A stretch of DNA of 64,000 bases from Riptortus pedestris (Eukaryota > Arthropoda > Insecta > Hemiptera > Alydidae). The translations under genes were made by a program, and so were the position numbers. Positions 35,610 through 46,516 of this stretch are shown here, piece by piece. The stretch's first letter is position 1; each line of letters starts with the position of its first letter. The notes under the pieces were generated by a model. It was not told where the DNA came from. It did no database searches and saw only the letters and a program-made list of their open reading frames with translations. The stretch is from the NCBI GenBank assembly GCA_019009955.1, contig CM032228.1, positions 175,457,501 through 175,521,500 on the forward strand, written 5' to 3'.

Positions 35610-36862
35610 TCTCAACTGAGCTAGCTTTATTATCTGTTCTTCAACTAGCAGACGTTTCGCCCTCCTGGGCATTAAAATTGCTACAAACATACAGGGTAAC
35701 TTTGTAAATATTTGTCTCATTTATTAAGACAACTCATAACAATTTTCCTTTGTTTTGTTCCTAGTTTGAAAAGCAAACGTTAAATTATTAACACCATAAT
35801 CCTCATTGGACCTTTTTCTGTTTTCTGACAACCCTTTCACAAGGGTACATTAGATATATATTTTTTTTTTCTCTCTTCGTTCTAATTTTGTTTTGTTCCC
35901 AGACCTTAATGTACCTGTGTAAAAGGGTTGTCAGACAACATAAAAAGGTCCTTTTAGGAGTATGATGTTAATAATTTAACGTTTACTTTTCAAACTAGGA
36001 ACCAAATAAAGGATACATTTACAAATTTAAAAGACAACATTGAATTAACAAAGGAGTCAGATGTGGTTTATAAAATCAGTTGTCTAGATTGCACCGAAAA
36101 GGACATTGATGATAAAAGGCACTCCCTAGAAAAAATAATTTATCAGTACCAGATTGATGTAAAAAACAAGGCCAAAAATAAGAATAAAACTGCTTTGGTA
36201 CAACACTGTAATGTTGAAGAACACAATTTTGGTTTAGTCCACACAGAACACAAGAAGAACACAGTTTAGTCTGGTAAGAGGAAAAGTCTGAAAGCCATGT
36301 ACATGTCCAAAGAACTGGAGAATGTTATTAATTTTAGAACAGACACAAAAAATATAAATAACTATTATGACGAAGAATTAAGAAATTAAAATAAATGTAG
36401 TAAATAAAAGTAAAGATGGTTTGAGGGTGACATATATTTAGTATTCATAAGTTATTTGTTTGGCTGTGAACATTTTAAATATCAATAAACCTTTAATTTT
36501 CATTTTTATTTATTTAAAATTTGTGAACATAATCTAGGATGTTTGTTACTTTTATATATAAACGATTACAGTTAATTATGGCTTAGAACCTATGTTAAAG
36601 ATTAGATACTGTTGACAAGTTACCATTAGGTTTAAGGCTGATTATTATATTAGTTTTTTTTTTTATTCTCCTGTGAGAATTATGGTTGAACTGTCTGAGA
36701 GGAATAATTTAAATGTTGGTTAGTGTCTAAGAAAATTTTGCATTGCCTTAATAGATGAGCAAAAGTTTACTAAGTTACCCTGTATGTTTTTAGCATTGTA
36801 ATGCCCTGGAGTGCGAAATGTCTGCTCGTTGGAAAAAGATAATAAAGTTAGCTGAGTTGAGA
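35610..36862 (+). mobile_element. Penelope-like element fragment with inverted pseudo-LTRs
   Basis: Two arms of about 110 bases are inverted relative to each other: 35610-35720 (TCTCAACTGAGCTAGC, then ACATACAGGGTAACTT) and 36754-36862 (AAGTTACCCTGTATGT, then TTAGCTGAGTTGAGA). Between them a second inverted pair spans 35742-35853 and 35907-36018, the latter running into the coding fragment. Inverted or complex pseudo-LTRs with a GIY-YIG open frame are the signature of Penelope-like retroelements. The reverse transcriptase part is missing. Confidence 0.75.
35989..36389 (+). pseudogene. Penelope-like GIY-YIG endonuclease remnant
   Basis: The frame begins inside the inverted arm and reads TKESDVVYKISCLDCTEK, then DIDDKRHSLEKIIYQYQ, then NKTALVQHCNVEEHNF, which matches the layout of PLE GIY-YIG domains. 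The expected YIG box is degraded to DID, and the conserved His/Cys spacing (CLDC, QHC, EHNF) is still visible. A stop at 36267-36269 interrupts the frame. The distal part SKELENVINFRTDTKN continues in frame to a stop at 36387. No reverse transcriptase precedes it, so this is a 5'-truncated, inactive copy. Confidence 0.75.
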
Positions 36863-37446
36863 CGCTAAGATCGTTTTATTATTTTGTTGTTTTTTTTGCC
36901 TAAAGTAAATTAATTTGTTCGTATTAAAACAATGGGAGGGGCCTAGGTAAAAAAGGACTGGTACTTCTAGTAGTTAATTAACATTACAAGAAAATGAACA
37001 GAGTGGGAACATTAAGAGTAGATGAGGTTGAATGACCCAGCTAACAAACAAGCCCTTGGATGTCTGGAAGGCCAACTCGAAAACAATAATATATTCAGTG
37101 ACTTCCCAGAGAGGCGAGAGGGGAGCTTCTGCTTTGCGACGAAAATGGGGAAACATTGGAAGAAAACATTCTCTTCCAGAAGGAAGGAACAAAGGCATAT
37201 AGCTTTTCTAAAATCTCATTTATTTTAAAAGTTCCTCAAACATTAATAATTTGAGAAAATAAAGAGGACTTGCACAACTATTCTAACGCTGTGATTTGGT
37301 TTCCTTTTTTCGTCTATTGTCTCAAATATGCTCTCCCCAAGTCTTCGTATGATAATCTGACAGCCAGACATAACAGGTTTAAGATTTCTAAAACTTGCGA
37401 TGTCTAAAAAAAAAAAAAGAAGAGAACTCCACTTTATGCTAAAATT
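36863..37446. other. no recognisable gene
   Basis: Intronic DNA with slightly higher complexity at 37020-37200. Frames on both strands there have no recognisable domain. Confidence 0.5.
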
Positions 37447-37650
37447 CTTAAACTAAAAAAAGGATAATCGGGACGAGTTATTAACAGGATACCACCTAGT
37501 TAGCAAGGATGGAATTAAAAATGTTATTTAGTTAGTTCGTCACTAAATAAATTCCTACCGCTCGTGAGGGAATCAAATCAACTCTAGGCTTACTAAGTGT
37601 ATTAAGACCAACGCTTTAACTCACATGACCAACCTGAGCACCTATTAAAT
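37447..37650 (-). repeat. tRNA-derived SINE, old copy
   Basis: Diverged family member. On the plus strand it reads TAATCGGGACGAGTTATTAA, TTAGTTCGTCACTAAATAAA, then GGGAATCAAATCAACTCTAG and ACGCTTTAACTCACATGACC, and ends CTGAGCACC. The B box is mutated, so it is older than the copies at 10861 and 16387. Confidence 0.6.
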
Positions 37651-37780
37651 TAAATAAACCAAGTATTTTATGAGTGGTTCACTTAAAACTATTTATTTGA
37701 AAGTGGAATACGATAATTTCGTACCAATTCATGGGATAGAAAAATGTCATAAAACATAATTAATAAAAATAGGTATTATA

Positions 37781-38746
37781 TTGGGCGTTGTAACACATGA
37801 AGTTTCCGATTTTTTAAACCCTAATCTTTATAAAGGATTAAAACGTTGTGTGTTGATTCCAAGCAAAATATTTACCATCTATAATAAACATTTGTTAATC
37901 CTCTAGTCGCAAGCTATGTTTGTTTTTGTCCCAAGTACGCTTACATATTTTAGTTTAATATCAATCGGGAACATGGAAACACGCGATTTCCGGATAATTT
38001 TCTTTTACGAGTATAAACTTGGTCATTCCGCGGCCCAGTCAGCAAGGAATATTAATCATGCGTTTGGCGAAGGAAGTGCTAATGAAAGCACTATTCGTCG
38101 TTGGTTTTCAAAATTTTCTTCAGGAGATACAACTTTAGAAAATCAGCCCCGTGGACGACCTCACTCATCAGTGGAGGACGAAGATCTTAAAAAAGCTGTT
38201 GAAGAAGACCCTCATAAAACAGTCAGAGCTAGGCACAAGTCATATGACGGTCTCCAGGCATTTAAAAACGATTGGAAAGTGAAAAAGCTCGATTCCTGGG
38301 TCCCGCAAGAGCTCAACGAACGTCAGCAGTTAAAACGCCAAGAGACGTGTGTTTCTTTGCTTGCTCGTCAAAGAACCACCGACCACATGTTTCAACACAG
38401 ACAGTGAACAAATTAAAGGAGTTGGGCTATGAAGTCCTACCACACCCCCCCCCCATATTCCCCTGATCTATCTCCTACAGACTACCACTTTTTTCGGAGT
38501 TTGGACAACTTTTTGCGAGGAAAATTTTTTACAGATGATTTAGACATTAAAAATGCATTTTCTGAATTTCTTTCAACACGTGACTCAAACTTTTTCAAAA
38601 GTGGGATAGAAAACTTGGTAAGTCGTTGGCAGAAGTGTATTGAAAATGATGGTAAATACTTTGAATGAATAATATTTCAGATTCGATCTCAATTTTTCAT
38701 TTTTTTCCTGATTCTACAAACGGTCATTTCATATGTTACAACCCAA
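37781..38746 (+). mobile_element. mariner-like transposon, internally deleted
   Basis: The ends are inverted repeats beginning TTGGGCGTTGTAACACATGA at 37781 and, mirrored, TTGGGTTGTAACATATGAAA at the right. They are flanked by TA at 37779-37780 and 38747-38748. At 966 bp it is about 300 bp shorter than a full mariner. The missing part lies in the catalytic core near 38370. Confidence 0.8.
37973..38668 (+). pseudogene. mariner transposase, deleted and frameshifted
   Basis: The start METRDFRI at 37973 leads into a mariner N-terminus: KLGHSAAQSARNINHAFGEG, then STIRRWFSKFSSGDTTLENQ and PRGRPHSS. This is the two helix-turn-helix DNA-binding region with the GRP hinge. It passes through LDSWVPQELNERQQLKR and then loses the segment carrying the first catalytic Asp. 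The second Asp motif (usually DNARPHV) appears as KNHRPHV. A slip in the C-run at 38443-38453 changes frame, after which YSPDLSPTDYHFF keeps the last Asp of the DD34D triad. It cannot be active. Confidence 0.85.
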
Positions 38747-41700
38747 TACAAATATGTGTGCCTAGTAGATATGAAGAAATTTCAATTTTTATTTTTTCCC
38801 TCTTCTGAGCCCTCATTCCACTCGGTCAATTTCGGTACAAAGAGGAAGTCCATAACTAGTTGTTGGAACAGTCCTCAATATGTAATACAAACATTCTATG
38901 GTTAGTCATTTTTGAATTAGTGAAGTATTCTATTTGACCACTACAAAGTTATTAAAAATATAAAAACTAGACTAGGTATTAAACTGAGTAAGCACAGATG
39001 AATGCTACGAAGTTAGCTACTATTAAATTAAATATATTACACCCAATTTGTGCTTCAAAGTGCTCTAAATGCTTGTCCAATATTGACAAGTTACCTACAG
39101 GTTGCTATCCTTTACTAGCTAGAATGGGGCTAACATAGGTATCAATTTGTACATAAATACCTTTCCGCTGTATTGACTTGTCAGCTGTATTGTCTATTAC
39201 GTAATCAGCAAGGGTTAAACTCAAATGAGAGGCCATGTCGCGGTCAAATATTCTTTTAATACTAAAGAAGTATGATTGATTTTTTCTTTTCACTCATTGC
39301 CCTTGGACAGAGTTCAGAACAAACAAGCGGTATTCTTCCTTGTGGCGATTTTTATTTAAGAATTGTCTTTCTCGATCGTGAAAGGGAATAAATTGGTAGA
39401 AGAGTAAGTGCCCTAGAATAGGGTTGAACCAGATAAAGCGGAAGGACCAAGGGCTAAAACAATACGCCCTCTGAGCAAGCAATAAAGGCACTGTTGCCAA
39501 TGTCTTTATGGCCCCGCCCGCATTCTCCTTTTACGATCTTTTTATATTTACTTTGTCCCCACAAATTTAACGTGTAAATCCACAATATTTGCTCACCTAT
39601 CTGTAATACCAAGACACATTTTAAATAGATCAACACTTACCTTTTACTGATTTTCTATTAATATTTGATACAATAGGGGCTTATTTAACCCACCTCGAAG
39701 TCCTGGAGGAAATATAAAGCAATTTAACACATGTCATTCAATTTCCATCACAATAATGTCACTAATACAGCAGAAAACTTTCAGATGGCTTGATCTTCAG
39801 TAACCTCCTAATAAAGAGAAATTAAAAGGTTACATATGAGTATTGCACAATATTCAAATCATTTAAATATATTAAGAAAAAAATTATTAAACTGGCATAA
39901 ATTTTATTAATTAGGAATTCATAAATCTCAAGAAAAATAAACGTATAAATCCTGTGATTACCTACAGATCAAACGGAACTCAATAAATAAAACAAGAACA
40001 ATCTAGAAAAAAAAACATTGAGCATATATCCGTTTGATAGATGACAATAGGCCGGGTACCGAAAATTATTAAACCCAACAAGAATAAACAATAATATGAT
40101 TACATGTAAATAAATAACTAATAATAAATAAATAATAAAGCCACCCCCCCCCAAACACCTGTATATAAATAAGCTCATTAAGACGAAAATATAAATAGAA
40201 ACGTTCCCATAAAGATAACAAGATACATTTCCGAATATTGAATAAGGAGCAGCAAATGTCACCCCGTTACCCTTCCGCAGGAAACGAATTGGAAAACTAA
40301 CTTTACCGAGAATGGCAGGTCCCCACGTCTGGAAGAAAATCACTGAGAAATTTTGACATTTAGTTTGGCCCAATACCGAAATCGCAAATGAAATTCACCA
40401 CAAACATTCAAAAACAAATATCTTCCCTCATATGAAAACATTTAAAGCTGAAATAGTGTTCTGCATTTTTAGCCATTATTCTTAAAGCTTATGAACTTCA
40501 AAAGACGCCAATTATAAACATACAGTCGTAAAGGTGCAAGGGCCATTTATTTATATATGCCTTTGAAAAGTATAAGAAAAAATAATTTTTGTTAAAAATT
40601 TTACTTTAATTTTGCATACATTTATTATCAGAGACTATAAGAGAAGTATATTGATGTCTAGCTTAATCTGACTAAATTTTCCGATGATTTGATGATGTAA
40701 CATTGTGGAGGATATAAAATGGATGTAATAGAAATACAAAACACTCGTATTCTCGCATGGCTCACGAATAATAATCTCAAATACTCAGCTCCCTGCATCC
40801 ATGTGTCAGAAACCAGCTGTTCGTACGTAAATTATGCAGTGAACCAACTGTTATACATGCATGATTGGTTCGTTTGTAGTGCGGTAGTCCCGATGAACCC
40901 TACATAATTTCGCTCTAATTAGGTAAATCATCTCGTTTGTGCTCCATGAATCCAGTTATGATAACTACTATGAAGATTTCAAATCCAACTAATAACAGAT
41001 CAATAGGATAATCTGTATAACCCTCTAACAACAAAGTGACGGAAAGTAAATTAGTTAATAGTAATCAACTGACGCGTCTTTAACTTCATGTCCCATTAAA
41101 ATAGAAATAGGTTTTCGGGCTTAATTTTTTTTTTTTAACCCACGTATTTTATTGCAGCACAGTCCATATATTGGTTCTACCAAAATTTAGTGCAAAACCA
41201 TATATATATTCCAAAAAAAATACAGATTCTTACTGATTTTGGAGATATTTCAGTTATCGTGATTTTTTATTAGTTTTCTTTATTCAATCAGCCATTACTC
41301 GAGACATTCTTACAAATCAGAAATATGTTTTGTTTATCAGAATGATCCTTGGTGTTATAGAACATAATCGATAAATAGTCTCGAAGTTGTTTTGATAAAA
41401 TATATGTAACATCATTTCTATTTCTCAGTAAATTTCGTTTCGTATCGTTTTGTTCAAATGTTCTTTATCTTGAGCTTTAGAAAAATGTAGCCATTGAAAG
41501 CCATACATTATGTTCTAACCCTCACAATATTCCCAGAGTCATACAAGTTTAAAGTTTAAGACGTTCTCCCAAAAAGTCAAACAATCTTTGAACCTGTGTT
41601 CTACCGATATTTATGGTAGTAGAGTACACCCTCAAACCTTTACCACCCCTATCTACCTTAGACTCTCGTTCACACAGAGTTGGTGCTGAAAATCATTTAT

Positions 41701-42480
41701 TCTTGTAACCTGTTGATTCTCCTGGGCCCAATGACACGAGTTTCGTGAATTCAAGAACACTGCCTTGTGAAGCTTCCCTCAACAGTCTATAGTCTTAGTC
41801 GAGCTAATGTTGGGACCCCTCCCCCCCCCCCCTAACTGTTGTGTCAAACTCAGCCCATTTCGTGAGTTGTTCGGAAAGAGAAACCAAATGTAAGGATGAT
41901 GGAAAGGCGGGTAGTAGGAAAGCATGGGGGAGATGTTGCCGTCTAGCTTCCCATGGGATCCCGACACCGTACTCTAAGTTTGCGAAGGGCATGTTCAGAA
42001 AGAATAGAATTACTGGTATATTATGACTCCAATGACGTACCTAAAAGGAAATCATGTCTCAATAATAATAAGAAACTGAGACCTTTAAATTTATAGCTAT
42101 GAAATATAGTAATTTAGATAGACTACCAACAAGAGGGTAAGTTCATTCAATAATCTAAGTTAATTCACAATGTATTTTTGTAGAAGGTGTTTCCATAGAC
42201 TATACTGTCATAATTAGTCCGGCAGCGACGATTTCAGCAGGTAATAATGGCCTTTTTTATAGATATATTTATGTTTTATTATTATGTTATATTTATTTTA
42301 CGGGCTTTGATAATATTGAGAATTTACAGAATTCTCCTTATCTTTTTTAATCCAGAACCACTCCCCCTGTTATAATAACTACTTAGATTAATACAGAGTG
42401 CTAAAGATAGAATCTTAAAAAAAACATGGATAGATAAAATATTAACAATAACACAAGAACTTAGAGGGGTATCGAAGAAA
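38747..42480. other. no recognisable gene; SINE scrap
   Basis: About 3.7 kb of intronic sequence. Positions 39085-39135 resemble a short minus-strand SINE fragment (GACAAGTTACCTACAGGTTG, then CTAGAATGGGGC). The 134-codon minus-strand frame at 39969-40373 is hydrophobic and looks like AT-driven chance coding without a motif. C-tracts lie at 40143-40153 and 41819-41832. Confidence 0.5.
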
Positions 42481-42499
42481 CGTCATAATAATAATAATG

Positions 42500-43020
42500 T
42501 CTGATCAAGACAACGCCCACCCGAACTGTAAAGAAACTCAATAGACTTTAGAAGAATTACACAAGAAAACTATTAATGTAGAATTTCTATGGATACCAGG
42601 ACATGGTGGCATAGAAGGGAATATAAAAGCTGACATCTTAGCCGCAAAAGCTGTCACAGAGGGCACACTACTGACAGAAGTTCCAATCTAAAAGTGGTAA
42701 CTGAGCAATTGGCATGGTAATGGCATGAGTTGCGAGACAATAAGCTCCGCGCCGTAAAAAGTAGTGTGAACCCCTGGTACACTTCTACAAGCAATAAAAG
42801 GAGGGATGAAGTATTAATATGCCGCCTTAGAATTGGCCACACCCCAGCACCTGGTGAAAACGGAAGAACCTCCAACCTGCATTGCTTGTGGAGTAGGGCT
42901 AACAAAATTTGCACACTTACAGAGCGTAGAAGGTATGAGGACAACAGAAAGTCCCTTCGTATATCAGAAGTACTGTCTGAAATTCTAGGGGATGATAGCC
43001 ACACTATAAAAAAAAAATGT
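42500..43020 (+). pseudogene. LINE RNase H and C-terminal remnant
   Basis: Translation shows VEFLWIPGHGGIEGN, then KADILAAKA, the C-terminal half of a retrotransposon RNase H domain. It continues to WYTSTSNKRRDEVLICRLRI followed by GHTPAPG, and a CIACG zinc-like relic in another frame. This is the usual end of a LINE ORF2 of the jockey/I type. Stops and frame changes are present. An A-run at 43007-43017 and AATAAAG soon after may be the 3' end. It resembles the remnant at 17774-18205 in layout but is not the same copy or clearly the same family. Confidence 0.65.
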
Positions 43021-43075
43021 TAAAATTTTTAATATTAACTGGTCTAAATAAAGAAATATAATATACTAGCAGACA

Positions 43076-43663
43076 CGGCAGACTTTGTCCTGCATGATGT
43101 TTCAAGCGATTAGGATATTAAATTTAGTAATACTATGTTTAAAACAAAGACTGTTTTTAATAATACAAAAAACAAATTTTGTTATGTGCACGTTTACCTA
43201 AAAAAAATAGAAAATGAAATATCGCGAATATTTTATTCAGGCGAACCTAAAACATTTAATATAGCTTATAATCATGGAAGAACTAATGATAATGCATATT
43301 CCGAGTTTTGTTTAGTTCGGTTCAATCGTTGGTGCCCAAGAAAATTGTTGGCTCCCACTTAACTTTTTTAGTGTATATCTCGAAATGAAAAATGGATATG
43401 ACAAAAGTTACTCTAAATAACAAAACGAACAACTCTTAACCTGTGCATATTTGCCGAAAAACCAATAGGAAACGAAATATCACTATTTTTAATTTTAGGC
43501 CTCCCTTACGACCCCCACTCCTGTTCCATCAGCCGGGCTGATTTGTGACGCTAAACCATCCAGGGCGTCACCCAAACGCGTAGGAAAAAAAATCATTCAA
43601 ATCGGTCCAGTCGTCTGGGAGGAATTCAGTGACTCACGTACAGTAGAATTATATATATAAAGA
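43076..43663 (-). mobile_element. Helitron-like element D, short, reverse strand
   Basis: On the minus strand it starts TCTTTATATATATAATTCTA, carries CGACTGGACCGATTTGAATG, and ends GCAGGACAAAGTCTGC, then CGTGTCTGCTAG. The host bases are A on one side and T on the other, as for a Helitron. One internal unit related to the 298-bp repeat of elements A-C is present (ATTTCGTTTCCTATTGG, then TTTTTCGGCAAATATGCAC). Its 3' hairpin differs from that of A-C, so it is a second subfamily. Confidence 0.7.
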
Positions 43664-44515
43664 TGACTTCAACAAATGGGACACATGTCAGTGAGATAAG
43701 TATTTATATATCAAATTGTTTATAACAAAATACTGCTGTGTTTTTGGTTATTTGTCACAGAATTTGGGATAAAGAAAAATAGGAGAGAAGCAACATAGGC
43801 GAGGATGACGGAGGGCTGAGAAGTGGATGGGATTTCTGAAGAGATGAGTACCCAACTAAAGGAAAATGAAAACCGAATTTTGACCACCTAGGGACAAATG
43901 ACTCTCGAGAGTTCAGTGCCTATTTACAATAAAATAAATAACTTTATATTTAAAAAATAAATGTTTTTACATTCCCAAATAAATGCAAAGCTACTAAAGG
44001 GCTAGTGACACACTTCCTCCAGTCTAGTGAAAGAAGAAAAGTTGCTTCACCAAAAACCCGAAACATATATACGTTTTAGAATTGGAATTTATTATTATGA
44101 TAAAATAATGACTCATTGAGCACTCATACGCTTAAAAACTAATTGATTTCTTGCAAAAATAATCTTAAAAATACAAAGTAATGAGGCTGACGACCTCAGA
44201 AATAAAATATGGATATTTAAAAGGTCTTTCCTACCTTGGTTAGTTTCTTTAATCGTCTTCATTTACCAGAAAATATAGTCAACCGCTTATGAAAAGACTT
44301 TATACAACATGCAAGCGTATACATAATGGTTTCAAGATAAGGTTTATAATTCATAATGTACATAAGTATGATTACTTTAAAGAAAATGCGTACAATAAGC
44401 AGCGTTTAGTAGCAGTTAACCTTCGTTATCAAGGTTAAATGATGACTAAATTATTCAAGCTTCCATTACGATGGTTATAGCCTATTTAATCGTTATTTAC
44501 ATTTTAATTTCCAGC
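43664..44515. other. no recognisable gene
   Basis: AT-rich intronic sequence with no feature recognised. Confidence 0.5.
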
Positions 44516-44612
44516 TTTTAGCAGATTTCCTTTTAGAAAAATCAGCTACTCAGGTTGTACTCATGAAGTTGTACTGATAATCGCGTCATGAATACGACGT
44601 CAATATCTGTTT
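44516..44612. repeat. HINE-like terminus fragments, head to head
   Basis: TTTTAGCAGATTTCC, AAATCAGCTACTCAGG and TTGTACTCATGAAG form a family 5' terminus. Directly after it comes ATCGCGTCATGAATACGACG, the same segment in the opposite orientation. This is a rearranged relic. Confidence 0.5.
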
Positions 44613-44670
44613 ATAAATTTAAATAGTGCTCCAGATCTAAAGCATAGTGAACTTGTACTTATATGGGTTT

Positions 44671-45330
44671 TATCAGATTTTCCTTAAGGTAAATCAGCTA
44701 TTGAGGTTGTACTCATGACATGATTTTTGATATTTTTCTTCAAATGTCCATCGATCCTATCTAGATGACGTAAATGAGGTCCGTTCTAAATTGTATATAA
44801 ATGTATGTATATATATGTTTGTATTTGTCTATTTCCGCTCTAGCGGTCACAATTATTGTTTGATCGTTACCAAACTCGATATTTAGTCGTTTTATGTAAA
44901 AAGAAAGGTCATGTTCGGCTGAAATCAGACCAGGGGGAGGGGGGTATACAGGGGGAGAATTTTGAAAATTCGAAATATCTCCGTGAATATACGTCGGATC
45001 GAAAAAGTGTTTAGAATCAATCTTATTGCAAATTAAACGTACTACAAATATACATTTATTCTTTATCTTGAATATTATCTGTTTTCAGCTTTCAGTAAAC
45101 CCTCACTCCTACTTGTGTCATATTAACAATAAGCTGTTATATCGTGAACCATATTATTTTAAGTGTAAATAATAAATATTGTTTTTATTGAAATTATATA
45201 GTGTGAGGTACATGCAAATATCTTGTGTGATGGATCATTTCAGATTATACGCTCTTAAGTCGTAAATGTTTATTTTACCTGTACCATACTCAAGTGTTTA
45301 GTTTACGCAGCTCCTGCGTGACGGATTTTT
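44671..45330 (+). repeat. HINE-like element, copy 8
   Basis: Family member in the opposite orientation to most others. It starts TTTTCCTTAAGGTAAATC, continues AGCTATTGAGGTTGTACTCA, TGTCCATCGATCCTA and GAGGTCCGTTC, and has only a short TA/TG tract. It then runs through CGCTCTAGCGGTC and the body, and ends TTTACGCAGCTCCTGCGTGA, then CGGATTTTT. The right hairpin CGCAGCTCCTGCG is intact. Confidence 0.75.
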
Positions 45331-45920
45331 ATTTATTGCATAATAATATTATAGAAGTTAAGGTATCATAGAAAAATAATAAATTATGTTTGTCTCTAAT
45401 TGATAAAAATAAATTATTTTTCGTAAATATGAGGGCATCCTTTTTTTCAAATTCATTGCTCCTACTGAGGTGAAGACATCACTATGAACAAGGTCTTATC
45501 AACAAAAATGTAAGGAATTCAATTTATATGCTTTCAATAATTCAAGTGATATATAACGCAGAATTTAAGGCAATAATAACTATTTTAGCCCATTTTACGT
45601 TGTCTGTTTAAGTGATTATTAAAATATTTACTCAAATGTCCATCGATCCTACACTGTAATGACAGAAAAGCTCCTATGACAATTATATTGTGGCACAGTA
45701 AAGCATTTTGAAAAGGGTTGTTCTTCATTTACATTTCTATTCTTTTGTGATTTAATTTTAATTCAACCGAAAATAGTAGCTAGGTACGACTGCCAAACTC
45801 AAGTTCAATTTTAAACCAAATTTAACCTAACTAGATTTAAGGTAATTTTAGTTTTATTCTAAAAGTTATATTTTGGATATTTCCACAGTACTTCGCAAGG
45901 AAAAAGGTAGATTGAATTTT
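45331..45920. other. no recognisable gene; 35-bp HINE scrap
   Basis: Mostly unannotated. Positions 45625-45656 contain CTCAAATGTCCATCGATCCT, a short orphan piece of the HINE-like family. Confidence 0.5.
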
Positions 45921-46516
45921 TTTAGCAGATTTCCCGTAGGGGAAATCAGCTATTGAGGTTGAAATGTCCTTTGCCCCTACCTAGGAGATGACCTAGGAGA
46001 GGTCCGCTCAAAATTATATAGGTATACATATATATTAGTCTGTTATATTTTTGTCTGATCGTTACGAAACTAGATATTTAAACGTTTCATGAAAAAAGGA
46101 AGATCAAGTTCGTTAAAGGCCAAAATCCGCCCAGGGGAAGGGGTGGGGGGATTTAGAGGGGAATTTCAAAAATTCGAAAGATCTCCGTTATTATGCGTCT
46201 CATCAAAAAATTGCATGGAACCATTCTTATTGCAAATGCAATGTTCAATAAATGTTTTTATGTACGTTTCTTCACTATCTTGATTGGTAACCTAGATATT
46301 TGCATTTTTTAGTTTTCCCCCACTTCTTTTGTTAGTAAAGCCCCATTCCTTCTCATGTTATATTAACAATAATCTGTTATATTATGAATTACTTATTTTT
46401 AAGTCTAAATACCGAATATTGTTCTCATTGAACTTTAAAGTTTTGAGATAAATGCAAATATGTGACGCACGTAAGAAATGTGCTTAGTTAACGCACCACC
46501 TGCATGACGGACTTTT
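45921..46516 (+). repeat. HINE-like element, copy 9
   Basis: Starts TTTAGCAGATTTCCCGTAGG, then GGAAATCAGCTATTGAGG; one segment after that is shortened. It contains a short TA tract near 46019-46035, and ends GCACCACCTGCATGACGGAC followed by a T-run. The inverted relationship between the start (AGCAGATTTCCC) and the usual subterminal GGGAAATCTGCT is partly lost on the right side. Confidence 0.65.

Noticed and set aside
39969..40373. 134-codon hydrophobic minus-strand frame
   Set aside because: Rich in Phe, Ile and Leu as expected from AT-rich DNA. No family motif, no splice context and an atypical composition for a membrane protein gene.
42654..43004. 116-codon minus-strand frame
   Set aside because: It is the antisense shadow of the LINE remnant read on the plus strand.
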